Positions 1 through 6,841 of a stretch of DNA of 12,124 nt are shown here, piece by piece. The notes under the pieces are model-generated. The model did not search any database. It saw only the letters and a list, made by a program, of their open reading frames with translations, and was not told the DNA's origin. The position numbers and the translations under genes were made by a program. Numbering within the stretch: position 1 is the first letter of the stretch; every line of letters begins with the position of its first letter. The stretch is from contig JBLMVJ010000042.1 of NCBI GenBank assembly GCA_050255815.1, positions 1-12,124 of the forward strand. The letters are read 5' to 3'. This stretch comes from JAGORM01 sp050255815. Lineage in GTDB: Bacteria > Patescibacteriota > Microgenomatia > Levybacterales > GWA1-39-11.

Positions 1-995
1 GAAAAGGTGCCCAGCATGGGATTTTGATAAAAAATGCACAAAGCCTGGAAAAGCTGTATCAGGTAGATACCGTGGTAGTAGATAAAACAGGGACTATTAC
101 TACGGGAAAGCCGGTGGTAACAGATATTGTTTCGTTAGAGGATCATGATGAAAAAACTGTCTTAACGTTAGCTGCAAGTTTAGAAAAACATTCTAACCAT
201 CCTATTGCAGCTGCTATAAATGAGCAAGCAAAACAGGAAGGCATAGCCCTTCTGCGTATAGAGGATTTCACAGAGCAAGAAGGTTCAGGCGTTACCGGTA
301 AACACCAGGGCAAGAAGGTTGAGATTACAAAGCCTCAGACCGGCTTAGATATAAAAAGACTGTCAGAGCTTCAAAATGAAGGCAAAACAGTGGTTGTGGT
401 TTCAGAAAATAAAAAACCGGTAGGGCTTATTGCTATTTCAGATTCTGTAAAAGAGGGAGCAAAGCAGGCAATAGAAAGACTTCATAAGATGAAAATTAAA
501 ACTGTCATGTTAACCGGAGATAACAAAAAAGCAGCAGAGCATATAGCCTCCAGAGTAGGAATAGATGAAGTGCGGGCAGAGGTGCTTCCGCAAGACAAGT
601 CATCTATAGTAAAAGAACTGCAAAAACAAGGAAGTGTAGTAGCTATGGTAGGAGATGGCATTAATGATGCACCGGCACTTACCCAGGCTAACGTAGGGAT
701 AGCCATGGCAACCGGGACAGATATAGCCATAGAATCAGCAGATATAACCCTTTTAGGGGGAGAGTTATTAAAGGTTCCCCAGGCAATCCGGTTATCTAGG
801 TCCACCATGAGGACAATTAAGCAAAACTTATTCTGGGCATTTATATATAATGTTATTGGTATTCCCGTAGCCGGCGGAGTTTTGTATCCATTTTTTGGAA
901 TTTTCTTAAGCCCTATTTTTGCAGGACTTGCTATGGCTATGTCATCAGTTTCCGTAGTCAGCAATTCGCTTTTACTTAAAAGAGCAAAAATATAA
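1..995 (+). CDS. copA: Cu+-exporting P1B-type ATPase, 3' part (5' end outside window)
   Basis: ATP-driven export of Cu+ across the cytoplasmic membrane. The frame is open to the left edge (first full codon at base 3, reading KGAQHGILIKNAQSLEKL), so the real start lies upstream and the TTG at 24 is internal. Counting from that TTG as residue 1, the sequence shows the phosphorylation motif DKTGT (D20), the P1B-specific HP pair (H59-P60), TGDN (164-167) and GDGINDAP (210-217). Two final membrane spans follow at about 268-315. The spans carry YN (275-276) with P281 and MAMSS (304-308), which match the Cu+ (P1B-1) signatures of TM7 and TM8. The missing part should hold the A-domain, CPC span and any N-terminal metal-binding domain. 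The nucleotide-binding domain is short, and the usual V-x-G-N segment after GSGV is not evident. The next gene begins 2 bases after the TAA, so this is one operon with a TauE-cupredoxin protein and a CopZ-like protein. Cu+ versus Ag+ cannot be separated by sequence. Confidence 0.93.
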   Translation, partial: KGAQHGILIKNAQSLEKLYQVDTVVVDKTGTITTGKPVVTDIVSLEDHDEKTVLTLAASLEKHSNHPIAAAINEQAKQEGIALLRIEDFTEQEGSGVTGKHQGKKVEITKPQTGLDIKRLSELQNEGKTVVVVSENKKPVGLIAISDSVKEGAKQAIERLHKMKIKTVMLTGDNKKAAEHIASRVGIDEVRAEVLPQDKSSIVKELQKQGSVVAMVGDGINDAPALTQANVGIAMATGTDIAIESADITLLGGELLKVPQAIRLSRSTMRTIKQNLFWAFIYNVIGIPVAGGVLYPFFGIFLSPIFAGLAMAMSSVSVVSNSLLLKRAKI

Positions 996-997
996 TT

Positions 998-2155
998 ATG
1001 AGCCAAAACCAAAAGACACCAAAAGGACTGATTGCGGCACTGATAGGATCCGGCTTGCTGATCGGCTTTTTACTTTTTCAAATATTTTCTCCAAAAGAAT
1101 TATTACCGGTAATTCCCCAGGTGCCGGGAAGCATCAATATATGGATTATCTTTTTGACCGGTTTAACGGTGGGGGGCCTAACTTGTTTAGCTGTCCAGGG
1201 AGGGCTTCTTGCGTCAGTTATAACCGCCCGTGAGGAAGAGGTGTCCACTAATAAAAAGACACATGCGCTTATCTCAACCACTGTTTTTCTTCTTGCAAAG
1301 CTTACCGCCTATACATTGCTTGGATTTGTGCTGGGAGCTTTTGGCGGAGTCATCAATATTTCCGGTACTGTCCAGACAGTTATGCAAATGGCTGCCGGGC
1401 TATACATGATTGCAGTTGCGCTAAATCTTCTCAATATCCATCCTATTTTTAGGTACGTAATTATTCAGCCACCGCGTTTTTTAACCCGTTTGGTAAGAAA
1501 CCAGTCCCGCTCCAAAGACGTGTTTGCCCCCGCATTACTAGGTGCTATGACTATATTTATTCCGTGCGGGACTACTCTTGCTATGGAGGCATTGGCCATC
1601 AGTTCTGCAAATGCTCTTATGGGTGCGGCCATAATGGATGCTTTTATTTTAGGGACTATACCGGTCTTCTTTGGTATAGGGTTCATGACTTCTCTTTTAG
1701 GAGATACCTTTAGGTCTAAATTCTTAAAGCTGGCTGCTCTTGCCGTATTTTATCTGGGATTTATGTCTGTGAACGGATCTTTAGTTGCTTTTGGATCTCC
1801 TATAACCATGCAATCCGTACTGGCCCATATTCCGGTGACTGTTAACTTTAACGACAGCGGAAACCAGGCACAAAATGATACCTTGCCAACCATCCAGAAT
1901 CCGGAAATTGATATTACCTCTGCAGGATATACGCCTGATTATATCCGGGTGAAGCAAGGCCAGGAAGTTACCCTTACCTTGAAAAGCAAGGATGCGTATT
2001 CATGCGCTTCAGCATTTAGAATACCTTCTTTAGGTATAGCAAGAAACCTTCATCCAAATGAAACACAGGTAATTACCTTTACCCCTACAGAAAAAGGGCA
2101 GATCCAGTTCAACTGCACTATGGGAATGTATAGGGGGGTCATTGAAGTCTTATGA
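998..2155 (+). CDS. TauE/DsbD-like membrane protein with C-terminal cupredoxin domain
   Basis: A 385-residue integral membrane protein, probably involved in moving or buffering copper (inference from domains and neighbours). Residues 11-30 form a first span. The region 48-265 is a six-span core of the SafE/TauE-DsbD type, with CLAVQGG at 63-69 and IPCGTT at 188-193, the paired Cys-containing motifs expected in the two inverted halves. After a linker (about 280-302), residues 303-385 resemble a small cupredoxin: C336 in SCASAF and the metal-loop motif FNCTMGMY (C373, M375, M377). In topology the cupredoxin should face outside. It starts 2 bases after copA and its TGA overlaps the next ATG in ATGA, so the three genes are co-transcribed and translationally coupled. 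There is no clear Shine-Dalgarno sequence. Annotation pipelines would call it sulfite exporter TauE/SafE family, but sulfite transport is unlikely in this context. Confidence 0.85.
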   Translation: MSQNQKTPKGLIAALIGSGLLIGFLLFQIFSPKELLPVIPQVPGSINIWIIFLTGLTVGGLTCLAVQGGLLASVITAREEEVSTNKKTHALISTTVFLLAKLTAYTLLGFVLGAFGGVINISGTVQTVMQMAAGLYMIAVALNLLNIHPIFRYVIIQPPRFLTRLVRNQSRSKDVFAPALLGAMTIFIPCGTTLAMEALAISSANALMGAAIMDAFILGTIPVFFGIGFMTSLLGDTFRSKFLKLAALAVFYLGFMSVNGSLVAFGSPITMQSVLAHIPVTVNFNDSGNQAQNDTLPTIQNPEIDITSAGYTPDYIRVKQGQEVTLTLKSKDAYSCASAFRIPSLGIARNLHPNETQVITFTPTEKGQIQFNCTMGMYRGVIEVL

Positions 2156-2367
2156 TAAAGAAAAAATTTAAAATTGAGGGCATGCACTGTTCTTCCTGCG
2201 CCATGAATATAGACTTTGATTTAGAAGATATGGAAGGAGTAAAAAAAGCGCAAACCAGCTATGCAAAACAAGTATCTGAGGTAGAATTTGATGAGGCAAG
2301 GGTGAATCCAAAAAATATCATAGAAAGTATTAAAAAGACAGGCTACAAGGCAATTCCAGAAGAATAA
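2152..2367 (+). CDS. CopZ-like heavy-metal-associated (HMA) metallochaperone
   Basis: A 71-residue protein that is one HMA domain: a ferredoxin-like fold binding Cu+ through two cysteines. The metal site GMHCSSC lies at residues 10-16 (C13, C16). The remaining sequence follows the usual pattern, with a first helix after the Cys pair, a central V-x-F strand near 46-48, and the late KKTGY motif (about 61-65) typical of bacterial CopZ and CopA N-terminal domains. It overlaps the upstream gene by 4 bases (ATGA) and closes the copper operon. Its likely job is to hand Cu+ to the ATPase or to exchange with the cupredoxin-bearing membrane protein. A mercury or zinc HMA protein is possible in principle, but the Cu+-type ATPase makes copper the best call. 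Confidence 0.9.
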   Translation: MIKKKFKIEGMHCSSCAMNIDFDLEDMEGVKKAQTSYAKQVSEVEFDEARVNPKNIIESIKKTGYKAIPEE

Positions 2368-2439
2368 GGCTAGGAGACTAAAAGAAATTTGTAGAAATTA
2401 ATTGAAATTGATCCTCATTTTTTTAAGACTAAGTTTTCC

Positions 2440-2468
2440 TTGTAATTTAATTAAATCTCCATTAGGAT
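2440..2468 (+). promoter_or_regulatory. Promoter of the 115-residue membrane protein gene; predicted leaderless
   Basis: TTGTAA (2440-2445), a 17-base spacer and TAGGAT (2463-2468). The -10 ends 6 bases before the ATG at 2475, so transcription should begin at or next to the start codon. The AGGA that looks like a Shine-Dalgarno sequence (2464-2467) lies inside the -10 hexamer and would not be transcribed. The rest of the gap after the copper operon (2368-2439) is AT-rich, with no convincing terminator. Confidence 0.5.
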
Positions 2469-2474
2469 TAAAGT

Positions 2475-2822
2475 ATGGAAGAAAAAGGGTTGGGATATAT
2501 TCTTCTTACCGCAGGATTAGTAGTTATGGTTATCTGCGTTGGTATTATTATCCTTATGTTCACCGGGAATATGAAGCCTTTTCCCGTGCTCAATATTCCG
2601 TCCCCCACATTTAACACTGCGTCATTTATGCCTGAAATTCCCGGGATTCCTAAAGCTGCGGGACAGGAAATCCAATTGATTCCAACTGATGCGTTTAATA
2701 AAGTTTTAAACCTGGGTTTAAGCGTATTCTTCTTAGGGTTTGTGATGTCTTTTGGGTTTAGAGTAGCGGATCTGGGGGTAAAACTGATCCGCCCCATAAA
2801 AATTGAAGCAAAACAAGCCTAA
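2475..2822 (+). CDS. Small hypothetical membrane protein, two predicted spans
   Basis: A 115-residue protein of unrecognised family. Residues 7-29 (GYILLTAGLVVMVICV...) form a strong first span. A proline-rich loop follows (about 33-65), with PSP and several P-I/P-G pairs. A second hydrophobic stretch lies at about 76-96, followed by a short basic tail (KLIRPIKIEAK). The loop between the spans most likely faces outside and the tail the cytoplasm, by the positive-inside rule. The ATG at 2475 is chosen because it opens the hydrophobic segment and sits 6 bases after a plausible -10. An overlapping + ORF in another frame (2402-2614) and an antisense ORF (2797-2468) lack such features. No function can be given. 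It has its own predicted promoter, so it is probably not part of the copper operon. Confidence 0.7.
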   Translation: MEEKGLGYILLTAGLVVMVICVGIIILMFTGNMKPFPVLNIPSPTFNTASFMPEIPGIPKAAGQEIQLIPTDAFNKVLNLGLSVFFLGFVMSFGFRVADLGVKLIRPIKIEAKQA

Positions 2823-2905
2823 TTTTTCACGTTTTCCTCATTTTTAGTAATCCTCTTCACAGAAACTATGTGCGATATATCACTGAAGGTATTCCCAAGC
2901 TTTTG

Positions 2906-2925
2906 TATACTGCTCCAGAAAGGAA
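2906..2925 (+). promoter_or_regulatory. Possible -10 and Shine-Dalgarno for the doubtful 75-residue ORF
   Basis: TATACT at 2906-2911, with no good -35, would start a transcript near 2918. AGGAA follows at 2921-2925; its AGGA core ends 9 bases before the ATG at 2934. This is the only predicted first gene here with a short leader that carries a Shine-Dalgarno sequence. Confidence 0.3.
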
Positions 2926-2933
2926 AAAAGAAT

Positions 2934-3161
2934 ATGCAAACAGCAGTAATAACACCAACTATCCCTGCAAAACGGATATTTGAGAGGCCCCTGAAAGAAT
3001 TGACAGCACAAAGAAGCATTACCGCACCAAGTTTTGGAGCGCGTAATTTTTGGACAGGCCTTACTAAGGCAGAGCGGGGTACGGGCGGTTTTTTGAAAGA
3101 TATGTACACACTCTCTTTTTTACACGACTTCTGGACGGTACTGAGCGGACCGGTGAGGTAG
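2934..3161 (+). CDS. Doubtful small ORF, 75 residues, function unknown
   Basis: This is a candidate gene in the 358-base stretch (2823-3180) between the membrane protein gene and the end of the DUF2207 gene. The ATG at 2934 has AGGA 9 bases upstream and a TATACT further up. The product is basic and soluble-looking, rich in T, R and aromatic residues, with no signal peptide or known motif. Its codons resemble those of neighbouring genes. An ORF on the opposite strand (3109-2819, GTG start, 96 residues, one hydrophobic stretch) covers most of the same DNA, and either could be the coding one. I favour + because only it has a ribosome binding site and a -10. A longer + version from 2868 has no initiation signal. 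Both could be chance ORFs. Nothing else was seen in this stretch. Confidence 0.35.
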   Translation: MQTAVITPTIPAKRIFERPLKELTAQRSITAPSFGARNFWTGLTKAERGTGGFLKDMYTLSFLHDFWTVLSGPVR

Positions 3162-3180
3162 GTAGAGGAGACGGCAAGGC

Positions 3181-5046
3181 TTAACTGGCTCCACCACCAC
3201 CTCCGCCTCCACCACCACCACCTCCGCCGGAGAATCCTCCACCGGAGCCGGAACTGAATGAAGAGCTGAAGGCAGAACCCATGCTGGAGATGCTTTCAGA
3301 CAGACTGGTTGCAAAGCCCAATCCTTGTCCTGATACTCCCCCTATTCCTGTTCCTGCGGATGTTCCCGTATAATAGTACCATGCAGGTGAAACTATGTGC
3401 CCTGAAGATAAAATAAGCGGAAGGTACTTTTCTACTTTTTTTGCAACCCCTAACGCCGTTCCGTAGACCAACATTTCTTCCCAAATAATTACTGCCTGCG
3501 GAATTTCTTCTTTAAAGCGGGAAAAATCTGATAAGTAATGTTTAAATCCCAGCCACTCAAAAGCTTCTTTCTGTGAAGCGTTAGACCAGCGGAGAAAGAT
3601 CTTGCTTATTCCAGCAAGTAAGACTCCTCCAAAGCTTATAACCATAATTATGGCGACAAATGCAGATGCTAAGAAATGGAAAGAGATAGCCGCTGTAATG
3701 ACAAATAAGGCTAAGACCAACACGTTCCCTACTATAAATCTGGTCTTCCAGGATGAACTTGTCTTATCTATAAATCCTCTTGTTTTTGCCTCTTCTTTTA
3801 ATGCTTTATTCCATTCTTTGAAAAACGCCTGGGTGGTCCAGGGATGGGACTGCATCTCTTTTTTCATCTCATCAACCTTGACTGTCTTCCCGTCATCACT
3901 GGAAGAAAAAATAAAGTCTAAGACTGTCTGCTCAAAACCTAAAAGCGGTTTCTTGGAAGGATATGATCTTTCATCTTTGTGCAGGATATACTTATAAGTA
4001 ATTCCCCCCCCAATTCCTAAAAACCCTGAGGAAATATGTTCTACAGCTTCTATTTTTATATACTTCTTGCGGGCAAGATCTAAAACGGTTGCAGAAAAGG
4101 CATTTGGTGTGACATATTGACCTTGGTTAACCAAAGATTCTACCAGGGCAGGCGGTAGTTTGCTGGGTGGGTTATGGATATATTTTGGTACGGCTGGGTC
4201 AGTATCTCTTCCATATCTATGCCATATGTAATACCAAAAAATAATCCAGGGAATAAGGAAGATCATAGGGATTACCAGCAGGGCTACCTGTATTCTTTGG
4301 GTCCACACTGTTTTATTCTGGAAGTCTTTTTCTTCCCGGATGGTTTCTTGGATATGCGGTTTGTTTATGAAAGGGCCGGAGGATATCAGTGACTGGGGAA
4401 ACAGCATGCGGACTTCCATAAAAGTTTTGGGCGGGAGGTTTTGGACAGTAAATTGAGCTGTGGAGCCGTCCAGAATGGTAGCCTGTCCGTTTAGTGGCCC
4501 GTGTCCCCAGACATAGATTCCATTTTTTTGCACTGTTCGGGGTAGGTGTACTACGGCAACAGCTGAATCAGTGCGGGTTCCCCACTGATCCCCAATAACT
4601 TTCCAATAAAATTCAGCAGTGTCTTGGTATCTGGCAATTGCATTGGAAAGGTTATAAGAAAGAGTAAATGTTTTTGCAGCATTGGTTGCTCTAAAGTATG
4701 CCTCTATGTGTTCAGTATCTCCTGTTCTCTGAGCTGAATAAGTTTGGTCAGGACGGTTTACCGTATCCGTTCCTGCAGTTTCAGAGTAAGTTATGGTACC
4801 GTCAGACATGGTGGCATTTGAAATTTCCTGGTCTGCCGTTAAAGGAATATCCCAATAAATCTGGGAAAAAGAGCCGTCAAAATAAGCGGTACGTTTTTCT
4901 ACCACTGAAATGCTGGAGTCAGGGTTAACCGTGATGTATAGGGAAACATTTGGAAAGTAAAACGACTTGGCAAATGTTTGCGTTGAAAATATAAAAAAGA
5001 AAAAGAGTAGTAGAGGAATAACAAGAAGTCTGAGAAATAACTTCAT
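3181..5046 (-). CDS. DUF2207-domain secreted/membrane protein with poly-glycine C-terminus
   Basis: A 621-residue envelope protein of the DUF2207 type, whose molecular function is not established. A signal peptide spans residues 1-26 (cleavage likely after TFA). The extracellular beta-rich DUF2207 region runs from about 28 to 230 and opens with the family-typical pattern of short strands (ITVNPDSSISVVEKRTAYF). A membrane span lies at about 253-277, followed by the charged motif WHRYGRD (275-281). The cytoplasmic part (282-435) contains a winged-helix-like stretch (about 295-335). Two more spans lie at about 437-482, then a conserved tail domain (FEWLGFKHYLSDFSRF, 496-511). The last 20 or so residues are almost all glycine and serine, as in many DUF2207 proteins. 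The ATG at 5046 is supported by the signal peptide right after it and an extended -10 six bases upstream. It is transcribed alone, divergently from the Clp-like gene. Confidence 0.88.
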   Translation of the reverse strand: MKLFLRLLVIPLLLFFFFIFSTQTFAKSFYFPNVSLYITVNPDSSISVVEKRTAYFDGSFSQIYWDIPLTADQEISNATMSDGTITYSETAGTDTVNRPDQTYSAQRTGDTEHIEAYFRATNAAKTFTLSYNLSNAIARYQDTAEFYWKVIGDQWGTRTDSAVAVVHLPRTVQKNGIYVWGHGPLNGQATILDGSTAQFTVQNLPPKTFMEVRMLFPQSLISSGPFINKPHIQETIREEKDFQNKTVWTQRIQVALLVIPMIFLIPWIIFWYYIWHRYGRDTDPAVPKYIHNPPSKLPPALVESLVNQGQYVTPNAFSATVLDLARKKYIKIEAVEHISSGFLGIGGGITYKYILHKDERSYPSKKPLLGFEQTVLDFIFSSSDDGKTVKVDEMKKEMQSHPWTTQAFFKEWNKALKEEAKTRGFIDKTSSSWKTRFIVGNVLVLALFVITAAISFHFLASAFVAIIMVISFGGVLLAGISKIFLRWSNASQKEAFEWLGFKHYLSDFSRFKEEIPQAVIIWEEMLVYGTALGVAKKVEKYLPLILSSGHIVSPAWYYYTGTSAGTGIGGVSGQGLGFATSLSESISSMGSAFSSSFSSGSGGGFSGGGGGGGGGGGGGAS

Positions 5047-5052
5047 ATTGTT

Positions 5053-5061
5053 ATTATGACA
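5053..5061 (-). promoter_or_regulatory. Extended -10 promoter of the DUF2207 gene; predicted leaderless
   Basis: On the - strand the sequence reads TGTCATAAT (an extended -10: TG, one base, CATAAT). It ends 6 bases before the ATG at 5046. No -35 match is seen, as is common with extended -10 promoters. The predicted transcription start falls on or next to the A of the ATG. Confidence 0.5.
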
Positions 5062-5075
5062 AAAAGAAACAGTTA

Positions 5076-5104
5076 TTGCAGTGTTAAAAAACTCATAGTA
5101 TACT
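5076..5104 (+). promoter_or_regulatory. Promoter of the Clp-like gene; leader of only a few bases
   Basis: TTGCAG (5076-5081), a 17-base spacer and TATACT (5099-5104), 13 bases before the ATG at 5118. The predicted leader is about 7 bases (AATTTTA region) with no Shine-Dalgarno sequence. It shares a 71-base divergent intergenic region with the DUF2207 promoter. Confidence 0.5.
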
Positions 5105-5117
5105 CAAGAAAATTTTA

Positions 5118-6356
5118 ATGGTAGCGCGGCAAGAACTTATTACAAGTGAGCAAGCCAGAAGAACACTCAAAAGAGTAGAGCTGGACAAGGTGAGCAGGGC
5201 AGACCTCATTGCCATGGATTTAGGCCAAAGGGTGTTTGGCCAGGATGAAGCGGTCCTTGCGGTTGCAAAACAGGTTGCCCTGGCTGAAGCGGGCTTGCAG
5301 GACGCAGGGAGGCCCTTAGGGGCATTCTTTGAATTAGGCCCAACCGGGGTAGGGAAAACAGAGCTTGCCCGCGCCCTTGCCTTTTATTTAACAGGAAACG
5401 AGACAAGGCTGCTCATCATTAACTGCGCAGAATTTACTGAAGAGCATGATGCCAAAAGACTCATTGGTTCACCCCCTTCTTATATAGGGAGCAGTGAAGT
5501 GCCTCCCATTTCCCATGATTGGCTCCATCAGGAGGCTGAGGATAAGAGAGTAAAGTCAGTGATAGTATTTGATGAAGTAGAAAAGGCGCATCCAACTCTC
5601 CACAAACTTTTTCTCAGTATGTTAGAGGAAGGAAGGTTTAGTGCTCGGAAAGGTTCTAAAGGCTTTGAAGACCTGATGTTTGACGCCAGCTACATTTTTT
5701 TCACGTCAAATGTGGGGTCTGATGAGATCAGTACGGCCCAAAGAGGAAAAACACTTGGTTTTCACACCGGAGCTGAAGTAAAAAAAGCGCAAGTCCGTGA
5801 TGCAGCAATAGACGCATTAACAAAACAGTTTAAGCCGGAGTTTTTAGGCAGGGTTGGTGATGACCATATTCTTGTTTTTAACCCGCTTACAGATACCGAA
5901 TACGAAAAAATATTCCATAAATTCCTTGGACTAAAAAATGAACAAATGCATACTTTAAATCCGGATGCAGTTTCTATCTCTACAACACAGGAATTTAAAG
6001 CCTGGATCCTGTCAGGGCTGAAAGGTGTTTATGGAGGCAGGGAAGTCCGGGAAGGACTGCAGAATGAGCTTATTTCCCGTGCCGCAGAAATAATTCCCAT
6101 CTTAGATGCCGGAAGTATGCTGGTGGCAGATTATATGGACGGAGAAGTAGTTTTTTATACGGATAAGGCAGAAGAAGTTGAAGAAGCCGTAATTCCCTTA
6201 CTAAAAGCGCCCAGGATACGGACAAGAAGAAGGAGGAGGAAAAGAAGAAGTGTGGCCGATACGGCGCTGGATGGGACTATAGAAGCATTGGAGATGACGG
6301 AAAGCGTCTTAAAAGATATACGGGACAGAAGAGAAAAACCGCAAAAAACTTCCTAG
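5118..6356 (+). CDS. Clp-type AAA+ ATPase made of a single D2-like module
   Basis: A 412-residue protein matching the second AAA+ ring (D2) of ClpA/ClpC/ClpB, likely an ATP-driven protein unfoldase. It has Walker A GPTGVGKT (74-81), pore loop GSPPSYIG (117-124, aromatic Y122), Walker B VIVFDE (148-153), sensor 1 FTSN (195-198), an arginine finger in EFLGRVGD (R245), and a sensor-2 GGRE (306-309) where most relatives have GAR. Before Walker A there is only the short GQDEAV segment (41-46), so the N-domain, the first ATPase ring and the middle coiled coil are all absent. Full-length ClpB/ClpC proteins are about twice this length. LGF at 213-215 lies just after sensor 1, where ClpC/ClpA carry their ClpP-docking tripeptide. 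ClpB lacks it, so partnership with ClpP is suggested. The C-terminus has an arginine/lysine run (366-377) and a charged helical tail. Its TAG shares the palindrome CTAG with the stop of convergent greA. Confidence 0.85.
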   Translation: MVARQELITSEQARRTLKRVELDKVSRADLIAMDLGQRVFGQDEAVLAVAKQVALAEAGLQDAGRPLGAFFELGPTGVGKTELARALAFYLTGNETRLLIINCAEFTEEHDAKRLIGSPPSYIGSSEVPPISHDWLHQEAEDKRVKSVIVFDEVEKAHPTLHKLFLSMLEEGRFSARKGSKGFEDLMFDASYIFFTSNVGSDEISTAQRGKTLGFHTGAEVKKAQVRDAAIDALTKQFKPEFLGRVGDDHILVFNPLTDTEYEKIFHKFLGLKNEQMHTLNPDAVSISTTQEFKAWILSGLKGVYGGREVREGLQNELISRAAEIIPILDAGSMLVADYMDGEVVFYTDKAEEVEEAVIPLLKAPRIRTRRRRRKRRSVADTALDGTIEALEMTESVLKDIRDRREKPQKTS

Positions 6357-6841
6357 CTTATTTTTTTGATTACCAATTCTGTCTTTCCGGCAGGAAGTTC
6401 TACAGTTGCGGTCTCTCCAATTTTTTTTCCTAAGAGTGCGGTCCCTATGGGAGAGTTTTGGGTGATTTTTCGCAGCTTTGGATTTGCTTCAGTATCCCCT
6501 ACTATTTCATAGACCAGTTCTTCCCGTCCGTTATGCACTGTCACCTTTGATCCTATTGAGATTTCATTACTATTTCCGGATTCCATCACATCTGCAAATT
6601 TCATGGTCATTTCCAACCGGAAAATTTGGTTATCTATGGATGAGAGGCGTGCTTTTGCTGCAGTATATAATCCGTTTTCTGAAAGGTCACCCAGTTCTCG
6701 CGCCCTGGCCAGTTCTTTCACGGCAGCCGGCCGGTCATTTTGGAGCCGTGTTAGGTTACGTTTTACCTTCTCAATTCCTTCTTTTGTGAATGGGATCCTT
6801 TTTAGTTTTGAGAGTTTATCATGCGTGGTGAGTTTTGGCAT
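6353..6841 (-). CDS. greA: Transcription elongation factor GreA
   Basis: GreA enters the secondary channel of RNA polymerase and stimulates cleavage of backtracked RNA. The 162-residue product has the usual two parts. The N-terminal coiled coil (about 18-85) carries the acidic tip GDLSEN (51-56), with D52 and E55 matching the catalytic-tip Asp and Glu of known GreA. The C-terminal FKBP-like domain (about 95-160) has the signature NSPIGTALLGKKIGE (129-143). Length is near the family norm (about 158), with a slightly longer N-terminus before the first helix. The start at 6841 is firm: its ATG overlaps the stop of the upstream gene as TAATG, and AGGAG lies 7 bases before it. It is the second gene of a two-gene operon. 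Confidence 0.95.
   Translation of the reverse strand: MPKLTTHDKLSKLKRIPFTKEGIEKVKRNLTRLQNDRPAAVKELARARELGDLSENGLYTAAKARLSSIDNQIFRLEMTMKFADVMESGNSNEISIGSKVTVHNGREELVYEIVGDTEANPKLRKITQNSPIGTALLGKKIGETATVELPAGKTELVIKKIS

Noticed and set aside
482..1012. Antisense ORF of 176 residues across copA
   Set aside because: It lies opposite a gene with intact ATPase motifs and has no initiation signal or recognisable domain.
2402..2614. 70-residue + ORF overlapping the small membrane protein gene
   Set aside because: It starts inside the promoter region, has low-complexity basic composition, and loses to the overlapping frame, which has a membrane-span pattern.
2819..3109. Antisense ORF with a hydrophobic stretch
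   Set aside because: GTG start with no Shine-Dalgarno or -10; kept only as an alternative to the + ORF in the findings.
3602..4928. Three + strand ORFs (131, 72 and 76 residues) within the DUF2207 gene
   Set aside because: They are shadows of a long gene with signal peptide, membrane spans and family pattern.
6342..6368. Bidirectional terminator from CAAAAAA/TTTTTTG
   Set aside because: The stem would be only A-T pairs plus one G-C, with a long loop and no GC-rich core; mentioned only as a possibility at the CTAG junction.
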